From Chondrilla cf. caribensis (taxonomy: Eukaryota > Porifera > Demospongiae > Chondrillida > Chondrillidae), in the NCBI GenBank assembly GCA_964020155.1, contig OZ026550.1:705001-769000 (forward strand): a stretch of DNA of 64,000 nt. The letters are read 5' to 3'. This document shows, piece by piece, positions 58,159 through 64,000 of the stretch. How positions within the stretch are numbered: the first letter of the stretch is position 1; the number at the start of each line of letters is the position of its first letter. Made by a program: the position numbers and the translations under genes. The notes beneath the pieces are model-generated. The model worked only from the letters and a program-made list of their open reading frames with translations. It did not search any database and was not told the origin of the DNA.

Positions 58159-59085
58159 CCATGTACCCATGTCTCTATGTGTGTACATGTGTGTCTCTCT
58201 GTGTGTTTGTGTATGTGTGCCTGTTATGTACGTATACATCACATTGGAAGGGAATTTCATCAGCTGAGTCTCATAATCCAATCATACATTGTGTTCTGCA
58301 GAGTTGGCAGAACAGGGTAACATCATACTTGGCTGTTGTCATGGTTACAACTCCCACATGTCAGTTGTTATTGATAGTATACACACAACAATGTTGTTCA
58401 CAGTTGACCTTCCTTCGCTGAAAGTATCAGTTCGGCTCTTTTGTGTAAACGTTGAAACAGTTGATGAGTCCATGGTATAAACACATATATGTACCCAGTT
58501 ATAATAAATGCATAATACATAATGTCATTCCTAGAATGTGAGTTTTGTTGTCATTATTTCACACTCCTCAGAGGAGACTCTTTGCTTTCACTGTGCTTCA
58601 TAGTCAGAGTCTCATGTGTTGTGTGTTGCATGTTGTGTTGTGTGTGTGTGTGTGTGTGCGTGTGTGTTTGTATCTGTGCCTGTTATGTATCAAATTGGAA
58701 GGGGCTTTAATCAGCTGACCACGTCGTTTAATCCAATTATAATTGTAAATTGTGTTTGCAGAGTTGGCAGAACAAGGTCACAACAGACCCCACTGTTGTC
58801 ATGGTTACATCTCTCACAAGACTGTTGTAATGATATAATGCACACAACAATGTTGTTCACAGTCCACCTTCCTTCACTGAAAGTATGGACTCAGCTCTTT
58901 TGTATAATCATTGAAACTATATTGATGAGTCCATAGTAAACACATATACATACCCATTTATAATTATCATGCGTGTCTGTGTGTGTTTGTATATGTGTGC
59001 CCGTTATGCATCAAATTGGGAGGGATTTTATCAGCTGACCATGCAAGTCTTCCAATCCAATCATACCTTGTGTTCTGTGATATAC
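55925..59085. repeat. Tandem family of ~200-290-bp cores separated by TG microsatellites
   Basis: Cores at about 55925-56219, 56487-56669, 57177-57466, 57779-58056, 58239-58470, 58689-58935 and a partial one at 58997-59085. Each begins near TTGGAAGGGG..TCAGCTGA, passes TGTTCTGCAGAGTTGGCAGAA (acceptor-like) and GTTGTCATGGTTACA, and reaches TTGACCTTCCTTCACTGAAA. Most continue to CCTGCTATTAGCACTGGAGTGTGTG, where a TG tract starts. One plus-strand frame gives ELAEQG, then SHMTVVIDxIHTT and LFTVDLPSLKV in several copies, but the frame is broken in others (stop in the 56487 copy). Function unknown; it may be a decayed exon array or a composite satellite. Confidence 0.75.
56672..56705. repeat. (TA)n microsatellite
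   Basis: About 17 AT units, replacing the second half of the repeat core that ends at 56669. Confidence 0.95.
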
Positions 59086-59535
59086 TGTATTTAGATTATG
59101 TTGTGTTTTGTGCAGATCTCTTATGTATGTACCTACAGTATACCTTTTATGTACTTACCTGGTACATGGTCGGTTAACTATAATCACACCGAATATGTTG
59201 GGGTTATATGTATTACAGGAAAGCAGCATGAACCAATATCAATATCAATATTAATGTATAATAATAATACATATCCCTCAAAATTGAAGGAATTGCTACT
59301 TTTTGACTACATTCCACACCAATAATATCCTACTAACCATCATTTACATATGATTGTATACCTACATACACACATCCGAAGAAATACTGTGTCACTCAAG
59401 ATCTAAAGTTCCTATAGCACTGTGTTCAATGCACACACTCTTAACCTATGTTTAAACAGTTATATGTGAATGTTCTTGTACTGGGTTATAATGAGCACCT
59501 TACATGTTCAGCTACTGTTAGTTCCCAGCCTACTG
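59086..59535. other. Intergenic 3' of the 294-codon gene
   Basis: AT-rich; no repeat or RNA gene recognised. Presumably contains the 3' UTR of the minus-strand gene. Confidence 0.4.
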
Positions 59536-60420
59536 CTAATCCTGCTTTAACTCCTTCAAGGTCTGGAGATTTGTGAGTTTCTTAATGAACTCGTAAGCTG
59601 AATTCAGCGCTAGAACGATCTTGGCAATCAGAGCGGCACCGTCAGTTGCAAGAGCAGCAATGATCATTGCGGTGACAATCCCTGCCGTTTTGATCCAATC
59701 CAAGGTGCTCATATTGCTACAGAGGCTCTTGATAATCTTCCACAAGATGCTGGCTGAGTAGCTGTCCTTGATCAGTACGAAAATGGCCTTAGCAATTTCC
59801 CATTTTGATCCATTTTTTGCAGCTTCCTCCAAAGCCTCGACTGCTTTCTGAAGCTGGCTGGAACTCTCCACGACAGGAATAATTTCTTCTGCTGTGCGTT
59901 GAATCACCTGTTCGCTCACGGCTACCTTGATGCCAACAGCTTGGAGAACAAGCAGCACTGCTTCAATGATAATACTGGCTATCTGAATCCAGGAGGTCTG
60001 TTTGATGCTCGCACTTGTGTCGAGTTTTCTGGACTCCATGAATGGCTTTCCATCTCGAGTGATATCTACCCAATGATGCCCGTCACCTCTCTTGGCGATG
60101 TTTAGCTGATAGGTAGGAACTTGAAGTCCTGTTTTGATCAGATCCACTCTGTGTTTCGGCAGGTGCTTGGATAAGCGCTCTTCAATGTTCTCAGTTGGTT
60201 TGGTGCTAAATTCTTCAGCGAGTTTCAGATGTTCAGTTGCAGCGTCCCTTGCAGCCTGGACCACAGACTGCTTTATGGTTGGGTCACTCTCCAACTTCTC
60301 AAACTCCCCTGGAGCATACTTCTCGATGTCAGCTAATGCTGTGGTCACACAGCGCTCGACGATATCTTTCTGCTGACCTGCCATGGCTACGAATCCTGCA
60401 AGTGGATCGATCTGCTTCAA
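59536..60420 (-). CDS. 294-aa helical protein with hydrophobic segments, function unknown
   Basis: Complete single-exon ORF, start MKQIDPLAGF, stop TAG. Seen: an Ala/Glu/Lys-rich, probably helical N-terminal half (1-95); a short polar, probably beta segment (100-130: TYQLNIAKRGDGHHWVDI, then DGKPF); then hydrophobic helices at about 143-166 (IQIASIIIEAVLLVLQAVGI), 205-230 (AKAIFVLIKDSYSASILWKI) and 241-272 (DWIKTAGIVTAMIIAALATD then GAALIAKIVLAL). No signal peptide. From memory, similar KAIF..L / DWIK / ATDGAA..A segments occur in hypothetical proteins of bacteria and fungi; this was not checked. A membrane-inserting or pore-type role is possible but unproven. A TATA box is visible at 60465-60472. 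The gene lies between two related direct-repeat blocks (58451-58640 and 61082-61262). Confidence 0.85.
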   Translation of the reverse strand: MKQIDPLAGFVAMAGQQKDIVERCVTTALADIEKYAPGEFEKLESDPTIKQSVVQAARDAATEHLKLAEEFSTKPTENIEERLSKHLPKHRVDLIKTGLQVPTYQLNIAKRGDGHHWVDITRDGKPFMESRKLDTSASIKQTSWIQIASIIIEAVLLVLQAVGIKVAVSEQVIQRTAEEIIPVVESSSQLQKAVEALEEAAKNGSKWEIAKAIFVLIKDSYSASILWKIIKSLCSNMSTLDWIKTAGIVTAMIIAALATDGAALIAKIVLALNSAYEFIKKLTNLQTLKELKQD

Positions 60421-60464
60421 TCTAAATCTCCTGACGATTGTGACCGGCTGTGTGAGTTGGGTCT

Positions 60465-60472
60465 TATTTATA
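60465..60472 (-). promoter_or_regulatory. TATA box of the 294-codon gene
   Basis: Minus-strand TATAAATA, 45 bp upstream of the ATG, which would place transcription start about 15-20 nt before the start codon. Confidence 0.55.
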
Positions 60473-61081
60473 GTCTGTAATCCCTCAGGGGGAGGGGCTT
60501 AAGCTATTCATAGTATGGTGCCACAATGTGGTGTTGTCACCTGATCAATGTTGTTAGTATAAGAATTATGTATGCTACTATATAATGTATACAATAGCTT
60601 CCTGTTCATGATCACCTGGTGACCATGCATATATATTATAATAATATTATACTATTGATATTAACTTAATACTGTTCACCTAGACCTGTTGACTAGTGTG
60701 AAAATGCACGTGTTAACCTTTTGGTGTCCCATAATTGAATTTGTTGCCATTATAAAGAAATGATGGTTATAGGGATTCCCAGAATGTAGTGTATGCTAGT
60801 GTAATATTACTTCAAAGTTCTCAGAATTAAGTCAAAGTTCAGGACACGTGCTTGCACACGATCACAAGCTTGAGGGAATTCTTGTTTCACTGATAATATG
60901 AAACACCATTGAAGCATTGTTGTAGACTTGTCTGTAATTGTCTTGGTTTCAGTTAGTATCCATGGAACAGACAATATTGTTCTCCTAATAATAATATTAT
61001 TATAAAGTATTACTTTCTGGTCACATACGTAGTGTCAATGCAATTATATATTGAGTAATAATTCACCTGTTGATTCCATAC
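60473..61081. other. Intergenic, no feature
   Basis: AT-rich sequence upstream of the 294-codon gene; nothing recognised. Confidence 0.4.
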
Positions 61082-61262
61082 ATTGAAACAATTGATGAGT
61101 CCATGGTAAACATATTATTACGTACCCAAATGTAACATTACATGTACAAATGTCATTCCTAGAATTTGAGTGTTGTCATGATATTATATTTCACACTCCT
61201 CAGAGCAGCCTCTGCTCTTAATTTTACTTTGGTTCATAGTCAGAGTGGCATGTGTTGTGGGC
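61082..61262. repeat. Direct repeat of 58451-58640
   Basis: Shares TTGATGAGTCCATGGTA, TGTCATTCCTAGAAT, CACACTCCTCAGAG and TTCATAGTCAGAGT in the same order and orientation. Both copies run into TG microsatellite on the right. Confidence 0.8.
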
Positions 61263-61266
61263 ATGT

Positions 61267-61307
<41 letters not shown>

Positions 61308-61460
61308 TGTGTGTGTGTGCGTGTGTGTGTGCATGCATGCATGTGTGTGTGCATGTGTGTGTGTGTGTGCATGTGTGTGCATGCATGCATGTGTGTGTGC
61401 ATGTGTGTGTACGCGTGTGTGCGTGTGTTTGTACGTGTGTGTTTTTGTGTGGTATGTGTT
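61258..61460. repeat. TG/CATG microsatellite
   Basis: Interrupted TG tract with repeated GCATGCATGCATG segments. Confidence 0.95.
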
Positions 61461-62143
61461 GACACACACCCATTTATGCGTTTACATGTATGAAGTGTTT
61501 TGTGTATGTGTGTATACATGTATGTGGATTTGTGCATGTGTGTGTATCCTTCACCTCCATGGTAGGTTGTGTAATAAGCAGAATCCATGGTGATATGAGG
61601 TCAAATTCCGGTCATAGCACCACATTCCCCAATCCTACAAGAGATATGCCAAAACACCTCGAGCTCATTGGGAGGTTTGTGTACTTGCCAGTGTCCAAGG
61701 TGGTATGGGGTCAAATCGGGGTCATATTGCACTACACCAAATGATCTACTCGAGCTCGTTTTGACTGCACATAAACCTTGAGTTCTTCCTACAATCCCCA
61801 CCTCATTCCTTCACTATTGGTTCAAAGTCATCTCTACTCTGATTGCAAATTAATAATTATTATTATTATATTTTTAGCATTACAACGATTAGCAGCAATA
61901 TACATAGGTTACAACTATGTACGTAATTGAACTACATAATGAAAAGTGTACATTGTAAACATTTGAGGAAAAAGTTATTATTTCAAAATTAAAAAAAACA
62001 ATATTACCAAGAAAACATGATACATGTACACACAATATCATACATAATACAGATACAGCACACATGTACGTATACATGCACAAATACCAATACACACATT
62101 GACATTGATATAACATTATTACGTAACACCACACGTACACACA
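61461..62143. other. Intergenic 3' of the ApoL-like gene
   Basis: Contains two similar short segments (GTGATATGAGGTCAAATTCCGG near 61590 and GGTATGGGGTCAAATCGGGG near 61700) that look like a small diverged duplication; otherwise nothing recognised. Confidence 0.4.
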
Positions 62144-63685
62144 TCACAAATCAATGTCAGCTAGTTTACGCAGTTCGTCCGTTTCAACTGCAAAGCTGTC
62201 TGCAGCGGATCTCAATCTCCTCGACAGATCTGTCCCCTCCGATGTCCTTCCAATGTCCTGTGCAGTCTCCAGGAGAAGGGGAAGGTCGACGACGGTGAAT
62301 GCAGAGGACAGGGTGACAAGATCTCTAATGCGTGTTCCGATATCTGGAGGGGGTGGGCCAAGGGAGCTTTGGATGAACGGCTCATAACCATGTTGTACTA
62401 CCAGAGGTGGACCAGAGACAAATCTGGTAGCGATTACATGTGCACTTTGCTCCAACACTATCTCCCAAGTTTTGACATGGTGGACTGCCAGGAGAAGAGC
62501 CTGGTACAATTTTTGATTCAACTCCTCTTTGTTAGGATGGTCTTTGATAGCCTCTCGTATGAGCTCTCTGTGATAGGTTCCTTCCTTCTTGCACACGTCT
62601 TCGAATTTCTTACATTTTTGAATTACATTTTTGCACAATTCACGGTTTTCACCTATCCACTCGTTGGCTCCTTTCAAAGTTTCCCGCCTTTGAACATAGT
62701 CACGAACAGTGGCACCTGCTCCAACCAGTCCCCCTGCAGCCCCTATCATTGCCACACCTGCTGGGGCTGTCACCCCTCCTAGCACCAGGACGGTTCCCAG
62801 GGTAGCAGCAAGAATAGCGGCACCGACACCCACATTTCTAGCTGCAGTAAGTGTCCTATGTGCCTCATCAAGATCATCCGCAGCATTTCTGAATGTTGCC
62901 CTCCCTGTATCGCGATGGCGGACAAGTTCTCTCACTGACTGGATGAACTGGGCGATAGTTTCTCTTGTGAACTGGATGAAATCATAACTGAAGTACCCGA
63001 ACACGACAAGGTGCGTTGCTTTGAACTGACTGTGCAATTTTGCTATGAGTGAAGGGACTTTATTTGCCATGGATTTGGCGTCATCCTCAGAAATGGCAAA
63101 GAAAACTGTCGTACACCCCTTCTCGAACCCGGTGAACAGAGCTTCATCCAGGCCAAGATACTTGGAGTAGTACTCCTTGAAGTGGAGCACCAATGCCAGC
63201 AATACTTGCTCTTTGGAAATCACTAAGGCCATGTGGGTGTGGTCCCGAAGGGAGGGAAGCTTCACTTTTCTCTTTTTGCAAGTTGTCAACGTGTCCAAAA
63301 GACATTGTGCCAACTTTTCTTTGTACTTTCTGCATTTAATACTCAGAGTCCTCTCTCGGAGCTGTTCTGCTGCTTCCAACACAAAGAATATCTCGTACGG
63401 AGTGGACTTTTCGGAAATAAATTCATAGAGACCCTCAGGAGTGTTGGGGATATCAGGAAGCGGGGCTTGTCTCACACCGTGGATGTACCTGCGATATTTT
63501 TGCTGTACCATAGTGTGGAGCCTGGAGATGGTGCTCAGGTCTGCTGATGAGAGTTGTCCACGAAGTGTCCCCATTATTTTATCCAGCTCATCCTCCAGAT
63601 CAGGGTTACTCGGAAGGAGCAGCTCCCCTTCTCCATTTCTGTACTTGTCTACAATCTCCTTAATCTTCTTCGACCTCTCATCCAT
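62144..63685 (-). CDS. Apolipoprotein-L-like protein with Gly/Ala-rich hydrophobic hairpin
   Basis: Minus-strand ORF; start chosen at the internal ATG (MDERSKKIKE, 513 aa). An upstream in-frame ATG at 63826 would give 560 aa, but the added 47 residues look like translated 5' UTR. In 560-aa numbering: charged helical N terminus (48-120); a helical domain at about 128-190 (TPYEIFFVLEAAEQL) that may be death-fold-like; a conserved-looking block at about 195-290 with GFEKGCTTVFFAI; a Gly/Ala-rich hydrophobic stretch at 332-374 (AAILAATLGTVLVLGG, then AGVAMIGAAGGLVGAGA), as in the membrane hairpin of ApoL proteins; and a C-terminal segment at 500-556 (AFTVVDLPLLLE, LRSAADSF) resembling the ApoL C terminus. 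ApoL relatives act on intracellular membranes and in cell death or defence; that role here is inferred. Single exon; family assignment rests on pattern, not on a search. Confidence 0.75.
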   Translation of the reverse strand: MDERSKKIKEIVDKYRNGEGELLLPSNPDLEDELDKIMGTLRGQLSSADLSTISRLHTMVQQKYRRYIHGVRQAPLPDIPNTPEGLYEFISEKSTPYEIFFVLEAAEQLRERTLSIKCRKYKEKLAQCLLDTLTTCKKRKVKLPSLRDHTHMALVISKEQVLLALVLHFKEYYSKYLGLDEALFTGFEKGCTTVFFAISEDDAKSMANKVPSLIAKLHSQFKATHLVVFGYFSYDFIQFTRETIAQFIQSVRELVRHRDTGRATFRNAADDLDEAHRTLTAARNVGVGAAILAATLGTVLVLGGVTAPAGVAMIGAAGGLVGAGATVRDYVQRRETLKGANEWIGENRELCKNVIQKCKKFEDVCKKEGTYHRELIREAIKDHPNKEELNQKLYQALLLAVHHVKTWEIVLEQSAHVIATRFVSGPPLVVQHGYEPFIQSSLGPPPPDIGTRIRDLVTLSSAFTVVDLPLLLETAQDIGRTSEGTDLSRRLRSAADSFAVETDELRKLADIDL

Positions 63686-64000
63686 TGTAGACAATGCCCT
63701 TGTCTGCTCAGCGTGTGTCACTGGTGATGAGATGAGTAAGGGAAGTGGGCGGGAGGATGAGCCTGTGGTCACAAGTTGAAGATACACACTATTATAATTA
63801 TATAGACATAATCTACGTACATGCACATAATATGTATTCCATATACGTACAGTAGGTCACTCCATATGTACTTCATAATAATAATAACATACACTACTAT
63901 AGTAATATAAAAGATTTTACATAATATTATTATGTTGTACAATCTGATAGTGTTCATATGACCGTGATCTCCAATTAGACTCAATTCAGAGCTAGTCATA
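63686..64000. other. Upstream region of the ApoL-like gene
   Basis: Contains the alternative in-frame start at 63826 and AT-rich sequence to the window end. No clear TATA box at a fixed distance could be chosen. Confidence 0.4.

Noticed and set aside
61184..61593. His/Thr- and Cys/Val-repeat ORFs near the ApoL-like gene
   Set aside because: Same reason: microsatellite translation, no other protein signal.
63686..63826. N-terminal 47-residue extension of the ApoL-like ORF as a mitochondrial or signal leader
   Set aside because: Composition is not a clear leader, and the downstream MDERSKKIKE start gives a more typical cytosolic N terminus; left as an alternative only.

Overview
The window looks like nuclear DNA of a marine invertebrate animal, most plausibly a demosponge. 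The reasons are a tandem family of ankyrin-repeat/death-fold genes, an apolipoprotein-L-like gene, many small inverted-repeat elements, long TG/CA microsatellites and the absence of bacterial features. The organism is an inference; there is no rRNA or other marker gene here.

Positions 1-825 hold a 50-bp satellite with a perfect CArG-box palindrome in 15 consecutive units. From about 1.19 kb to 46.1 kb there is a head-to-tail array of eight minus-strand genes, in units of about 5.3-6.3 kb. Six are intact single ORFs of 967-968 codons (stop ends at 1444, 7158, 17805, 24148, 29457, 41299). The copy at 12490-15385 is broken by a 4-bp insertion. The copy at 35939-38489 is broken by a 101-bp deletion and a nonsense mutation, and it has also lost 84 codons of linker in frame. 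The encoded protein has about 11 N-terminal ankyrin repeats, two more degenerate ones, a death-fold domain, a Gln/Pro/His-rich linker and a second death-fold domain. It is probably an intracellular adaptor or sensor in cell-death or immune signalling. The spacers are duplicated with the genes; they share a 67-bp exon-like plus-strand segment and differ by small transposon insertions and promoter-like motifs. Spacer 38490-41298 is a mosaic of two other spacers, which indicates gene conversion or unequal exchange.

From 46.1 to 54.5 kb I see no intact gene. This stretch holds a diverged ~2-kb tandem duplication (46.6-48.6 / 49.2-51.0 kb), several miniature inverted-repeat elements, a near-perfect 49-bp palindrome and a decayed protein-coding fragment with a CxxC motif. 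From 54.6 to 59.1 kb lie microsatellites and about seven copies of a ~200-290-bp core that looks exon-like in one frame.

The right end has two more minus-strand single-exon genes. One encodes a 294-aa helical protein with hydrophobic segments (59536-60420). The other encodes an apolipoprotein-L-like protein of 513 or 560 aa with a Gly/Ala-rich hydrophobic hairpin (62144-63685, or to 63826 from the upstream Met). Death-fold adaptors beside two possible membrane-active proteins suggest a cell-death or defence locus, but that link is inferred from proximity only.
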